A DNA stretch of 30,437 nt from CAYNNP01 sp964398215 (GTDB lineage: Bacteria > Planctomycetota > Planctomycetia > Pirellulales > Pirellulaceae). The stretch covers positions 1 through 30,437 of the forward strand of contig CAYNNP010000050.1 in the NCBI GenBank assembly GCA_964398215.1, given 5' to 3'. The notes beneath the pieces are model-generated. The model was not told where the DNA came from and did no database searches. It worked only from the letters and a program-made list of their open reading frames with translations. The translations under genes were made by a program, and so were the position numbers. This document shows, piece after piece, positions 1 to 8,296 of this stretch. Each line of letters opens with the position of its first letter. Positions within the stretch are counted from its first letter, which is position 1.

Positions 1-48
1 AACGACAAGATTCGTTTTTAGCTCGCGATACAGCGCGTGAATGAATCA

Positions 49-144
49 CTCTCCCGCTGGGCCCGCTGGGAGAGTCGGGCTCTCAGGCCCGGAGAGGGCC
101 CTCCCCGGGCCTGAGAGCCCGACCCTCCCGCTGCGCAGGAGGGT
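49..144. repeat. Hairpin-rich palindromic (REP-like) intergenic element
   Basis: Three stem-loops stand side by side. The first pairs CTCTCCC (49-55) with GGGAGAG (68-74). The central one is a perfect 19-bp inverted repeat, 74-92 against 105-123, with a 12-nt loop. The third pairs ACCCTCC (122-128) with GGAGGGT (138-144). The element is much more GC-rich than its surroundings and begins 26 nt past the stop codon of the methyltransferase gene, so it may also end that minus-strand transcript or stabilise its 3' end. GC-rich palindromes of this kind are typical of REP/BIME-like intergenic repeats. No coding capacity is credible here. Confidence 0.75.
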
Positions 145-169
145 AACTAAAACATCGCAATATCAAAAC

Positions 170-1111
170 CTAACACGCCTGACTACTTTTGTCGGGCGCA
201 TCAAGAGTGTCGACTATTTCATAGCCATTATCTAACAACTGAACTGCCAGCACCTTGATGTGGGCCGGCGTTATTTCGCAACACCCGCCAATTATTTTTG
301 CCCCCCGAGCTACTTTGTCCAAAGCAAACTGCGCGTAGACCTCCGGGCCCATATCGTTTCTGGCCTCCAGCATCTCGACGCCACCACCAACCGGTAAGCC
401 CGCCACGCTGGTAAAGCCGTTTCCATAGGCGCCGGTAATCACTGGTATCGTTTCCATCTGGCCCCAAGCCACATCGATGGCTTCGGGCACGCTGCAGTTG
501 AGTAGCAGGCCATCAATGGATATCGCACTCAATTCATGCCACGCGTCAGCAATGGATTCACCACTGCGCAGCCGACCGCTGCCATCATCGTCCACGCTTA
601 GTGCAACCCATACGGGTTTGCCGCTCTGTTTTGCTGCAGTAGCACTAGCTAACGCCTCGGAGATGGCGCTCATTGTTTCGCATAGAAAGACATCAACGGA
701 TTCAGCCTGCTGCTGAACAATGCGTTGATAAGTGGCAAATGCGACATCAAATGCAGGAGCATTTTGCGGATCATAGCTGCCGTTTAATGGTGGCAAGCAC
801 CCGGCAATACTAATGTTTGGCAGGCCAACACTGTCGCGCGCACGAGTCGCCAGTTCTATGGATCTTTGCTGCAACTCGCAGAACTGATCTTCTATATCGA
901 CGTAAGCCAGTCGCTCAGGCGTCACACTGTAAGCATTCAGGGTGATCACACGCGCGCCGGCCCGCAGATAGTCTTCGTGAAGTTGTTGCACGATATCAGG
1001 AGAATCCAGCAAAACCTGTGCGCCCCACAGCGGGCTGTTTTGCGCCGCCCCGCGTCGCACCAACTCCTGCCCCATACTGCCGTCCAGCAGAACCACTTTT
1101 CTATCAGCCAT
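170..1111 (-). CDS. Homocysteine S-methyltransferase family protein
   Basis: A 313-aa cytoplasmic enzyme of the zinc-dependent homocysteine methyltransferase family (Pfam S-methyl_trans, TIM barrel). Family members move a methyl group from S-methylmethionine, betaine or a similar donor onto homocysteine to make methionine. Visible motifs are LLDGSMGQEL near the N-terminus, LLNCS with Cys206, and IIGGCC with Cys277-Cys278; these three cysteines are the expected zinc ligands. Length fits the stand-alone MmuM-like branch rather than MetH. The ATG at 1111 follows a good ribosome site (GGAAGA, about 7 nt upstream). The gene stands alone, between a palindromic repeat downstream and a MITE-containing spacer upstream. 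The methyl donor cannot be told from sequence. Confidence 0.9.
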   Translation of the reverse strand: MADRKVVLLDGSMGQELVRRGAAQNSPLWGAQVLLDSPDIVQQLHEDYLRAGARVITLNAYSVTPERLAYVDIEDQFCELQQRSIELATRARDSVGLPNISIAGCLPPLNGSYDPQNAPAFDVAFATYQRIVQQQAESVDVFLCETMSAISEALASATAAKQSGKPVWVALSVDDDGSGRLRSGESIADAWHELSAISIDGLLLNCSVPEAIDVAWGQMETIPVITGAYGNGFTSVAGLPVGGGVEMLEARNDMGPEVYAQFALDKVARGAKIIGGCCEITPAHIKVLAVQLLDNGYEIVDTLDAPDKSSQAC

Positions 1112-1534
1112 TCTATTCTTCCACTCTTGTTCGCGTACGCTGGATGACTAGCCGAAACATCAACAGAATGAGCAATTAAAATTCGCTGTTCGTTTTGTAT
1201 TCACTCCAGCATTCTACCTGTAATCGCCTGGGAAAATGGAGCATGGACGGCGTGAACCAATCCACGAAGCTACTCGCCAGCTGGAACGCTGTCTACCAGC
1301 CTTGGTTAAACTTCAGGGCAAATCAGTTTTTCAAGGTAGGCAACATAGTAGCTCGGCTGTCCCAGCCGAGACCTGCCGATTTCTCGGCTCGGAGAGCCGA
1401 GCTACTTTAAGCAGTTTGAAAAACTGCTTTGCCCTGGGTTAAACTTACACGGTTTTGACATTCGTCTGAGATTGTGGTGCAAATTGTTTAGTAGACTCAG
1501 TGAAACTATCGAAACTCAACTGAATGGGAATGCA
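1112..1534. other. Intergenic spacer holding a MITE-like element
   Basis: This spacer separates two divergent genes. Apart from the MITE-like element at 1304-1446 I see no gene; the short plus-strand ORFs across the inverted repeats are by-products. Promoters for both neighbours must lie here but no convincing -35/-10 pair stands out. Confidence 0.6.
1304..1446. mobile_element. MITE-like element, 123 bp, with 10-bp target duplication
   Basis: The core at 1314-1436 has 21-bp terminal inverted repeats with one mismatch: it begins CAGGGCAAA and the arm ends TTTTTCAA (1314-1334), mirrored at 1416-1436. It is flanked on both sides by the same 10 bp, GGTTAAACTT (1304-1313 and 1437-1446), as expected for a target-site duplication. 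Inside lies a 24-bp inverted repeat with two mismatches, GTAGCTCGGCT... against ...AGCCGAGCTAC (about 1348-1405), and the right arm forms its own hairpin. There is no transposase, so it is non-autonomous. CAGGG ends with 8-10 bp duplications recall the ISAs1 family; that assignment is inference. Confidence 0.75.
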
Positions 1535-2833
1535 ATGCGATTCTTTCTGGCAGCCGTGCTGTGTATTATTTTGACCAGTAATTCAGCGTTTTCGGACGGA
1601 GTTGCTGACGATTTGATCAGGCAATTCAAGGCTTCTGATGACGAAGTCCAGAAAAGTGAATTGGTCGTTCAGCTAAATCGCGCCGTTACGGCAGATTCCA
1701 AATGTCGGGCCGCTGTGGCGACTCTCCTACGGACGGAATTAAATACAGCAGAGTCGTTGGAGCTGGTCAGCAGTCTGGCACACTCCTGGTGGATGCACGA
1801 AGACAAGACCAAGGATCTGTCCGCAGAAACGAAGCAGCTCGTCTTTCAGTTACTTGATGACGTTCGTTCTTTTGAAAATCGTCGTTATTCGCCAACAAAG
1901 CCCCGCGAGCGAGCGATTCGCATTTTGTCATCATGCACCAAAAGCGTTGTTCCCGATGTGATCGGGCTACTTGATAACTCCAATCCATTGCATCGTGCTG
2001 CCGGAATCGAGATTTTGGCCGCGCGCGGGTACTTTGACAGTCACTTTGCTGAACTGAATCCGTTTGTTGAATCAACCGACATAAATGTCCAACTTGCTGT
2101 CGCCAAAGCACTGAACCAAAACAAGAACCATCGTGATGAATCCGTGACGCTGTGTTTTCGGATGATGAACACGATCAAAAATGCCAAAGTGGACGAGCAG
2201 CTAGCGCTCGCAGCTGCCGCTCACGCGGAACACCTTGGTAAAGAGAAAGCGTGGAAAATTCAGCAGCAGTTACTGGAACAACGAACTCTGGCAGTTGATC
2301 GTGCTATCGCGATTACCATGACATCACTCGGCCCGGAAGAGCAGCGCGCGACAGTCGACAAGATTGTGGGCGCAATACACTTCAGCAGGTGGATTCGACA
2401 TGCCGTATTGACCGCCGGCGAAAACGGCAAGAAGGCTTTACCATACTTTCTAAAACGGTTCGAAGAAGCCGAAGATAAAAACAGGCTGCAAAGAGCCGTT
2501 GAGCTGTATCGCATCGAACGTGACGCAAATCGTGTCATCATGCTGTTTCTGAACGGCTTGGACTCAACAAGTTCCACGCAAAGGTACTACGCTTTTTCAG
2601 GAATCCGCCATATTGGTCCAGAAGCAGAAGTCGCTGTGCCAAAGCTGACGCAATTACTTCAAAAAAAGAGTCGAACGATTCTTCACCAAAGCTTGGTGGC
2701 GCTCGCCGCGATCAAGACCGACTCGAAGGAAACTTTGCAAGCAGTAGAATCCATTTTGGAATCCACCAAAGATCCCTACATTGAAACGGCAGCCAGGAAA
2801 ACACTGAATGCACTCACAGAACCATCCGAGTAA
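1535..2833 (+). CDS. Secreted HEAT-repeat protein
   Basis: A 432-aa protein built of repeated pairs of alpha helices. Units such as VVPDVIGLLDNSNPLHRAAG, INVQLAVAKALNQ and AVPKLTQLLQKKSRT look like HEAT/armadillo repeats, which generally form curved protein-binding scaffolds. The start chosen is ATG 1535, because it opens a clean Sec signal peptide (MRFFLAAVLCIILTSNSAFS) and has GGGAA just upstream; the frame is open back to a TTG at 1472, but that would bury the signal peptide. No catalytic motif is visible. HEAT-repeat exported proteins are common in planctomycetes. Partner and role are unknown. It is transcribed alone, 150 bp before the mutarotase gene. Confidence 0.8.
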   Translation: MRFFLAAVLCIILTSNSAFSDGVADDLIRQFKASDDEVQKSELVVQLNRAVTADSKCRAAVATLLRTELNTAESLELVSSLAHSWWMHEDKTKDLSAETKQLVFQLLDDVRSFENRRYSPTKPRERAIRILSSCTKSVVPDVIGLLDNSNPLHRAAGIEILAARGYFDSHFAELNPFVESTDINVQLAVAKALNQNKNHRDESVTLCFRMMNTIKNAKVDEQLALAAAAHAEHLGKEKAWKIQQQLLEQRTLAVDRAIAITMTSLGPEEQRATVDKIVGAIHFSRWIRHAVLTAGENGKKALPYFLKRFEEAEDKNRLQRAVELYRIERDANRVIMLFLNGLDSTSSTQRYYAFSGIRHIGPEAEVAVPKLTQLLQKKSRTILHQSLVALAAIKTDSKETLQAVESILESTKDPYIETAARKTLNALTEPSE

Positions 2834-2989
2834 CGTGCCTGGCTTGTGCTTTCGCGTTGCGGTTCGGAGTTAAGTTCATCGATAGCGACGAGCACTGGGT
2901 TTCACGCGTTGGCATAGCGGGGTCGATGTGCCTTAAACTATGGTCTGACCGGAAACGACCGCCGCAACGATTAGGTTTGAAAGAAGCAC

Positions 2990-3832
2990 ATGGACTTGAA
3001 AGAGTTTGAACTGGATGGTGAGCTACGATTTGTAGATGGTAATGGCGGTTTGGCGAAAGGCGTCATCACGACGGATGATTGTCGCGGCAGCTTCTATCTT
3101 CACGGCGGGCATGTTGCCGAGTTTCAACCGTCGGGTGCAGAACCGGTCCTGTTCTTGAGCGACAAAGCGGTTTATCAAGAGGGCAAGGCGATTCGCGGTG
3201 GAATCCCTGTTTGCTTTCCCTGGTTTGGGGCCAAACAATCGCCATCGCATGGCCCCGTTCGAACGGAACGTTGGACGGTTACCGGTACTGAGCGGACAGA
3301 CCTGGGTGTGCTGGTTACGCTGCAATGCAAGACCGATACGTTTCAACTGAACTATCGGATCACGTTTGGGCGCCAGTTGAGTTTGGAAATGTGCATCACC
3401 AATTTTTCAACGTCTGCGGCAACGTGCGAACTGGCGCTCCACACTTATTTCACGGTGGATGACATTACCAAAGTCAAAATCACGGGTCTGGAAAACGCCG
3501 AGTTCCTGGATCAGTTGACTGGCGACACAATCCCCGCCACAGCAGAGCCGATTGGATTCAGCGCCGAAACGGATCGAATCTATCACGGTGAGGTAAAGCA
3601 AATTTTGCTCGCAGATAGTTCACTTGGCCGAACCATTGCACTGCAACCAAGCGGATCACGGTCAACTGTCGTCTGGAATCCTTGGGTGGAAAAATCGAAG
3701 CGAATGGACGACTTTGGTGACGACGAATACCCACGCATGTGCTGTATCGAAACCGCCAACATCGATCCAAATGCGATCCGACTCGGCCCAGGAGATTCGG
3801 CCACCACCGGTGTAACAATCGCGTTGGTCTAA
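2990..3832 (+). CDS. D-hexose-6-phosphate mutarotase (aldose-1-epimerase family)
   Basis: A 280-aa cytosolic enzyme of the YeaD/glucose-6-phosphate 1-epimerase group, which interconverts the alpha and beta anomers of hexose 6-phosphates. Family signatures are in order: RGGIPVCFPWFG (69-80), the HGPVR histidine (His87), LALHTYF with His151, and a C-terminal IETAN glutamate (Glu254) expected to act as catalytic base. The sequence is soluble, with no signal peptide. ATG 2990 follows GAAAGAAG, a usable ribosome site. The gene has no obvious functional partner in the window. Family assignment is firm; the exact sugar phosphate is inferred from the family. Confidence 0.9.
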   Translation: MDLKEFELDGELRFVDGNGGLAKGVITTDDCRGSFYLHGGHVAEFQPSGAEPVLFLSDKAVYQEGKAIRGGIPVCFPWFGAKQSPSHGPVRTERWTVTGTERTDLGVLVTLQCKTDTFQLNYRITFGRQLSLEMCITNFSTSAATCELALHTYFTVDDITKVKITGLENAEFLDQLTGDTIPATAEPIGFSAETDRIYHGEVKQILLADSSLGRTIALQPSGSRSTVVWNPWVEKSKRMDDFGDDEYPRMCCIETANIDPNAIRLGPGDSATTGVTIALV

Positions 3833-4228
3833 AAGTTAAGCGTGTGTGATCGCCATCCAGGGCATAAGCATTCGTGTTAGTTTTGGAGTTGCGATCTTGG
3901 GGTAGGCCGGACCGAGCAAACGCTACAATTGCCGGAGCTTCGGACGCAAGTAGAAACGTCGTTGATAGCGTAATCTCCGCGACACAATGGAGGCGTTTGC
4001 GCTGTTCCGGCACCTATCGCGTCCTTAGTCCGGCCTACAACCAAACACCACATTAAAACCAATCGCATGGAAGTATCGTTCAACAAGATGGGAAAACCAG
4101 CCATGGAGTGGCTGTCTTTTCGGTGCCGCAGTATTGATATTCATACGATGCGTAAACACGCGTTACCACACGATTTCTACGGCGAAACACTCTTTCAACG
4201 ACGCTTAGCGCAACTTCAAAAATCACGC
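3833..4228. other. Intergenic spacer with REP-like palindrome
   Basis: Between convergent genes. It contains the palindromic element at 3902-4038 and a small hairpin (CAGCCA/TGGCTG, about 4097-4113) followed by TCTTTTC that could stop plus-strand transcription from the mutarotase gene. Short ORFs here coincide with the palindrome and are not believable. Confidence 0.5.
3902..4038. repeat. REP-like imperfect palindrome, 137 bp
   Basis: The ends are a perfect 11-bp inverted repeat, GTAGGCCGGAC (3902-3912) and GTCCGGCCTAC (4028-4038). Further short inverted matches lie inside, including AAACGC against GCGTTT and GCCGGA against TCCGGC, so the whole unit can fold as one long imperfect hairpin. 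No flanking direct repeat was found, unlike the element at 1304-1446. The GTAGGCCGGA end resembles palindromic intergenic repeats found in several bacterial phyla; copy number in this genome cannot be judged from one window. Confidence 0.65.
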
Positions 4229-4252
4229 TTCGGGTTACCAGAATGACCCGAA
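4229..4252 (-). terminator. Rho-independent terminator of the spermidine-synthase-like gene
   Basis: Stem TTCGGGT (4229-4235) with ACCCGAA (4246-4252). Read on the minus strand it directly follows the stop codon at 4260 and is followed after six bases by TTTTT. Confidence 0.6.
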
Positions 4253-4259
4253 ATATAGA

Positions 4260-6347
4260 CTACCAGAGCCTTAGCACGCTTACCAAATTGTGATGCTGAT
4301 CCGTCCAAATTGGCGCGGTTTGCAACTCGACATCCGAGGGCGGTTCCGCATCTGCCAGTGATTCCATTTGCCACAATGCATGTTCATGATCAGCGGTAAT
4401 TAACATCCATGTCGAGTGCGTTGTCGCTATCCTTTCGTCGCCGCCAACTCGCATTACACGACTGACAAGCCCCGTATCAAACGCCAATCGGTGGACAAGC
4501 GGAACAAGGTCCAGATGATTATTCGAAACGTGGATCGCCAACACGCCGTCTTTTGCCAACCGCTCGCGATACAACTGCATCGCTTCGCGCGTCAACAAAT
4601 GCGCTGGAATCGCGTCACTACTAAACGCATCTAAAACTAGCAGATCGAAGCGAGCGTCTGTCATTCTTTCCAAGACCAACCGCCCGTCACCCAAGTGATT
4701 GTCAATTCTGGAGAGACAATTCTTTAGGAACGAGAACCTTGTTTGCGCGATGTCGAATACAGCAGGGTTGATTTCGATCATGTCAAAGTGATCTGTGCTG
4801 CGTCCGTAGGTTGCCAACACGCCACACCCAAGCCCGACGACGGCAACACGCATCCCTGGGCGATCTTTACCAAGTGCCTTGAAAGTACTGCCGATGCCGC
4901 TTGTGTGTCCGTAATATGTCGTCGGCTGATCTGCGAACGGTGCCGGGCGCTGTTTACCGTGCAACGTATTGCCATGCACAAGACTCATTCCTGTGTCGTC
5001 TTGCTCGACTCTCAGGACACCAAAAAAGTTGCGGTGCGATGCGATGGTTTTTCCTTTCGCCGTTACAGCCACGGTCACGAATGGCGCAACCATCAAGATC
5101 AAAGCCGCGAACCCCAGTCGTTTGATAACCGACCAGTCGTAATCCAGTTCATTCCAATTCTTACAAGCAAAGAACAACAGAAAGCTAAGCGCTGTAACGA
5201 GGGCAAGCGTAAAGGGCAACTCTACAAAACTACTTAGCATCATTGGACATGCCACCGCCACGATCAATCCTCCGATCGCACCGCCAGCCGAAAGCATCGC
5301 ATAGTATTTTGTCAAATATCTTGCTGGCGGTTTCAATCGAGCGACCTCGCCGTGACACAGTAGGCAAACGCCCAACAGCATGATCATGTAGCAAGAGGCT
5401 TCCGCGATCAGCTGGACGCTACCTGGCAAGATCCCTTTTGCCTGAATCATCGTGAGCGCGACCAGTGTTCCTGCCGCAATCCATTTGGGTTTGTACCACT
5501 GCGGCGAGTCGAAACAAATGATGAAGCTGACGAGGTACAGACTAAGAGGCAGCACCCACAAGAACGGGATAACAGCAACGTCTTGGCAGACATGATTGGT
5601 GACCACCAACAAAGCCGTCGAGGCGAGTGCTGGCAGTGCGATCCAAAGTGATTTCACATAGCGATTCGGTTTTGCCACAATCACGTTGTCACTATCAGAT
5701 TCGGTGGGCAATTGCCGACCAACGCGAAACAATCCAATTGCAACGGCGCCTTGAACGAGCACAAAGCCACAAAACATCAGCGACCAAACGAGCGACTGAT
5801 TGGAAACCGACAAAATCGGTTCTACCACGAACGGATAACTTAGTAGTGCGATCAGCGAACCAGCGTTCGACAGGGCATATAGTCTGTAAACGCGATCACT
5901 GGAATCTTGGTAGCTTAACCACGCTTGGATCAGCGGCCCGGTGCTTGAAAGTACAAAGTAGGGCAGTCCGACATGTGCCGCCAACATTGCCAATAGGTAA
6001 AGTGTTGGCGCCTCTTCACCGCTTGGCTTCCAAAGGTCCGATGGTTCGATCGGAAGCATCATCGCAGCGGCACCTAGCAAAACGAGATGCACAATGCCTT
6101 GGCCTAGCGGCGGCAACAGTGTCCGCAGCAAGTGTGCATAGAGGTAACCGCCAAACAACAAAATCTGAAAGAACAACATGCACGTCGTCCAGACAGCGGG
6201 CGTGCCGCCGAACCAGGGAAGAACACATTTGCTGATGATCGGTTGGACTTGGAAAACCAAAAATGCTCCCAGCAAAGTAGTCGCTGCGAACCACAAAATG
6301 GACTTGGGCGATTCGGTTGATTCCGATTGTGACGATTGGTTGGTCAT
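4260..6347 (-). CDS. Membrane protein fused to a spermidine-synthase-like methyltransferase-fold domain
   Basis: About 695 aa from ATG 6347. The first ~430 residues hold many hydrophobic membrane segments, beginning with LWFAATTLLGAFLVFQVQPI and LPWFGGTPAVWTTCMLFFQ, a pattern typical of the fused MFS/spermidine-synthase family. The C-terminal part is a Rossmann domain: VAVVGLGCG (501-509), the acidic strand end MIEINPAV, GDGR, and LDAFSSDAIP with an Asp near 573. These match the nucleotide-binding and catalytic regions of polyamine synthases. The domain lies in the cytoplasm or at the membrane face, and its substrate is unknown; several relatives are misnamed in databases as transporters. The frame is open upstream to a GTG at 6425, but the residues before MTNQ look non-coding. 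No partner such as speD or speH is nearby. Confidence 0.8.
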   Translation of the reverse strand: MTNQSSQSESTESPKSILWFAATTLLGAFLVFQVQPIISKCVLPWFGGTPAVWTTCMLFFQILLFGGYLYAHLLRTLLPPLGQGIVHLVLLGAAAMMLPIEPSDLWKPSGEEAPTLYLLAMLAAHVGLPYFVLSSTGPLIQAWLSYQDSSDRVYRLYALSNAGSLIALLSYPFVVEPILSVSNQSLVWSLMFCGFVLVQGAVAIGLFRVGRQLPTESDSDNVIVAKPNRYVKSLWIALPALASTALLVVTNHVCQDVAVIPFLWVLPLSLYLVSFIICFDSPQWYKPKWIAAGTLVALTMIQAKGILPGSVQLIAEASCYMIMLLGVCLLCHGEVARLKPPARYLTKYYAMLSAGGAIGGLIVAVACPMMLSSFVELPFTLALVTALSFLLFFACKNWNELDYDWSVIKRLGFAALILMVAPFVTVAVTAKGKTIASHRNFFGVLRVEQDDTGMSLVHGNTLHGKQRPAPFADQPTTYYGHTSGIGSTFKALGKDRPGMRVAVVGLGCGVLATYGRSTDHFDMIEINPAVFDIAQTRFSFLKNCLSRIDNHLGDGRLVLERMTDARFDLLVLDAFSSDAIPAHLLTREAMQLYRERLAKDGVLAIHVSNNHLDLVPLVHRLAFDTGLVSRVMRVGGDERIATTHSTWMLITADHEHALWQMESLADAEPPSDVELQTAPIWTDQHHNLVSVLRLW

Positions 6348-6516
6348 GGGGTACTCAGTATTCGCGAATCCACACATCGTTAAGTGCGAAAGACGCGAAA
6401 ACATAGGTCGCCAGTAGCCAAACACAGCCCATCATTTCCCCAATCCACTGCCAGGACTTTCAAAACATCTGGCCTGTTTTTGACGCCTCTGGTTCCCAAC
6501 AACGATGGCCCATTCC

Positions 6517-6555
6517 AAAAAAAAAGAGATGGAATCGCAAATGCGAATCCATCTC
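6517..6555 (-). terminator. Strong rho-independent terminator of the 225-aa coiled-coil gene
   Basis: A 14-bp stem with one mismatch, GAGATGGAATCGCA (6526-6539) against TGCGAATCCATCTC (6542-6555). On the minus strand it is followed by nine T residues (6525-6517). It lies 45 bp past the stop codon at 6601. Confidence 0.9.
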
Positions 6556-6600
6556 CTTAACAACTCTGAGCATCTCAGCCGACGAATAATCAAAGCTGTG

Positions 6601-7278
6601 TTACATGTTTGATACGAGCATCTCTTTCGACATCTTTTGTTTCATTGGGCCAGGAAACTGTCCGTAGTTTTTGTTCACCGCACGCACGAAAGCTCTGACT
6701 TCGCGTGATTGACTTTCGTCGAAGGCACCTGCTTGCTCGTCACGGACAATCTGTTTGGCAAAGTTGCGAACGGCAGTGTTAAAACCAATTTTCACACATG
6801 CCCTGTCTCCCTGCTGAGCGTACAGTTTCGCTAACGCTTCGATTTCAGCACAGTGTTTGTCATATCGCTTTTTTTGCAGAGAGCTTGGCCATGCGATTGT
6901 TGATTTCGCAAGCCTCATCGCATTTTCGATTTCAAGTTCTTGATGTCTGCGAATATTCTTTTCTCGAAGCTCGGTAACCGCTTGCTCTCTTTGCTGACGA
7001 CGATTCATTTTTAGCGTTTCAATTGCAGACTGCGTATCTTCAAGCAGCATCTGAGCATCACGATAGTCGCTTTGCGCCATCGATTGCAGCGTATTGGCTT
7101 CGCTTTGAAGACGACTGATTTCACTTTGAAAGTTACTGGATTCAACGTGATTGCCTGCGGTGCGTTCCACTGACGAAACTATCGGAATCAAGCCTCGGCT
7201 ACCAGACTGTGCCAGCAAGCTGGATGTGGAGCTGGCAAGAAGAATTGCTGCGATGAGTGTGAGTGCTGGACGTTGCAT
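6601..7278 (-). CDS. Secreted coiled-coil protein, paralogue A
   Basis: A 225-aa protein of no recognised family. A Sec signal peptide (MQRPALTLIAAILLASS... ending LLAQ) is followed by SGSRG, then a long charged, Gln/Arg/Glu-rich helical stretch likely to be coiled coil (about 50-125), then a conserved C-terminal block containing NKNYGQFP (near 205-212) and MKQKM. The downstream neighbour in the window (7520-8296) has the same architecture and a closely similar C-terminal half, so the two arose by duplication. ATG 7278 is preceded by GGGAAA. It has its own terminator and is probably transcribed singly. It is presumably periplasmic or cell-envelope located; function is unknown. Confidence 0.75.
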   Translation of the reverse strand: MQRPALTLIAAILLASSTSSLLAQSGSRGLIPIVSSVERTAGNHVESSNFQSEISRLQSEANTLQSMAQSDYRDAQMLLEDTQSAIETLKMNRRQQREQAVTELREKNIRRHQELEIENAMRLAKSTIAWPSSLQKKRYDKHCAEIEALAKLYAQQGDRACVKIGFNTAVRNFAKQIVRDEQAGAFDESQSREVRAFVRAVNKNYGQFPGPMKQKMSKEMLVSNM

Positions 7279-7449
7279 GACTGTTTCCCACGTGTTTTGG
7301 TTGAGTTGTTTGATCCGTCTGCACTATTGAGACGAACCGTGCCCCCTATCTCTTTACCCAGGAAATCAAGATTCTAGAAATAGTTTCCGCGCGGAGTTAG
7401 AACGCAGTCGTATTGGGTGAAAATCTGCAACCACATGTGATCACCAAAC

Positions 7450-7484
7450 AAAAAAAGAGATGACTTCGCGAACGAAGTCATCTC
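7450..7484 (-). terminator. Strong rho-independent terminator of the 258-aa coiled-coil gene
   Basis: Perfect 12-bp stem GAGATGACTTCG (7457-7468) with CGAAGTCATCTC (7473-7484), followed on the minus strand by seven T residues (7456-7450). It lies 35 bp past the stop at 7520 and shares the GAGATG stem base with the terminator at 6517-6555. Confidence 0.9.
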
Positions 7485-7519
7485 TATCAATGTGTCTCGA
7501 ATCAAGAGCAGCCATCTGG

Positions 7520-8296
7520 CTACATTTTCGATGCAAGCATGCCTTCATCGTCCATTGATTGTTTCATTATGCTAGGAAACTGACCGTAGTTCTTGTTCAG
7601 AGCGCGGACGAACACTTTGACTTCTTTAGAATCGCTGTTGTTTAAGGTGCCTTCTCGTTCGTCTTGCAAGATCTGAAGTGCCAGGCCTCGGACTGCAACG
7701 TGAAAACCAGCTTTAATACCATCGTTTTCGCGTAACCTAGCATGCAGTTTTGCGAACGCCTCGATCTCTTTCAATCGCTCCGCATAATCACTCCTTTGCA
7801 AGGCATGGGGCCAGTGAATCCTCATGTTTGCGATTTTTTCCGCCTTGGCAAGCTCGTGCTGTTTTCGCTTTTCAAGGTTGCGTTGGCGTAGATCTGCGAT
7901 GTCCTGCTCTTGCTGATTGAGGCTTGTAGTGCGTCGACTTTGCTTTGCGACTTGACCATCGTAGAAAGCCTTTCGTGATGCTTGAAGATTTTTTTCAGCA
8001 AGGGCACGTGCTGCATCAGACTGACTCTGATTCAAAGCGAATTGAGCCCGTTGTAGTGCTGCGCGTTCTGCGAGGGTTACTCCTGTTCGATATTGAGAGC
8101 GAACGTTGGAAAATCTTCCGCTTGATGATGAACCCCCTGCGCTTCCGCCACCACCACCGCCGCCGCCACCGCTGGATGCGCCCGATGATGAACCGCCACC
8201 ACCGATGGGACTTCGGCTTCCGGATTGTGCGTATGCAGTCGAGGTTGCGACAGAAAAACAAGCAACTCCAACGAAAGCGATTACGAAGCGGTGCAT
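7520..8296 (-). CDS. Secreted glycine-rich and coiled-coil protein, paralogue B
   Basis: A 258-aa paralogue of the protein at 6601-7278. From ATG 8296 it has a Sec signal peptide (MHRFVIAFVGVACFSVATS, cleavage near AYAQ), the same SGSR start of the mature chain, then a Gly/Ser linker of roughly 35 residues that paralogue A lacks, a Gln/Lys/Arg-rich coiled-coil centre, and the shared C-terminal block with FAKLHAR, FVRALNKNYGQFP and MKQSM. The frame is open to 8383, but ATG 8296 has GGAGAC 8 nt upstream and is the only start giving a signal peptide. The upstream regions of both paralogues share ATCAAACA and CTGTCATG-like text. Function is unknown; export and duplication are well supported. Confidence 0.78.
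   Translation of the reverse strand: MHRFVIAFVGVACFSVATSTAYAQSGSRSPIGGGGSSSGASSGGGGGGGGGSAGGSSSSGRFSNVRSQYRTGVTLAERAALQRAQFALNQSQSDAARALAEKNLQASRKAFYDGQVAKQSRRTTSLNQQEQDIADLRQRNLEKRKQHELAKAEKIANMRIHWPHALQRSDYAERLKEIEAFAKLHARLRENDGIKAGFHVAVRGLALQILQDEREGTLNNSDSKEVKVFVRALNKNYGQFPSIMKQSMDDEGMLASKM

Noticed and set aside
41..235. 64-codon ORF across the triple hairpin
   Set aside because: Most of its length is the inverted-repeat element and it then runs antisense into the methyltransferase gene.
3558..4013. 151-codon minus-strand ORF
   Set aside because: It overlaps the mutarotase gene antisense and then runs through the palindromic repeat.
4743..5237. 164-codon plus-strand ORF inside the spermidine-synthase-like gene
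   Set aside because: It is entirely antisense to a well-supported coding frame and has no family features or ribosome site.
5627..6235. 202-codon plus-strand ORF
   Set aside because: Antisense shadow of the membrane domain; composition is Arg/Ser/Gln-rich, as expected for the complement of hydrophobic codons.
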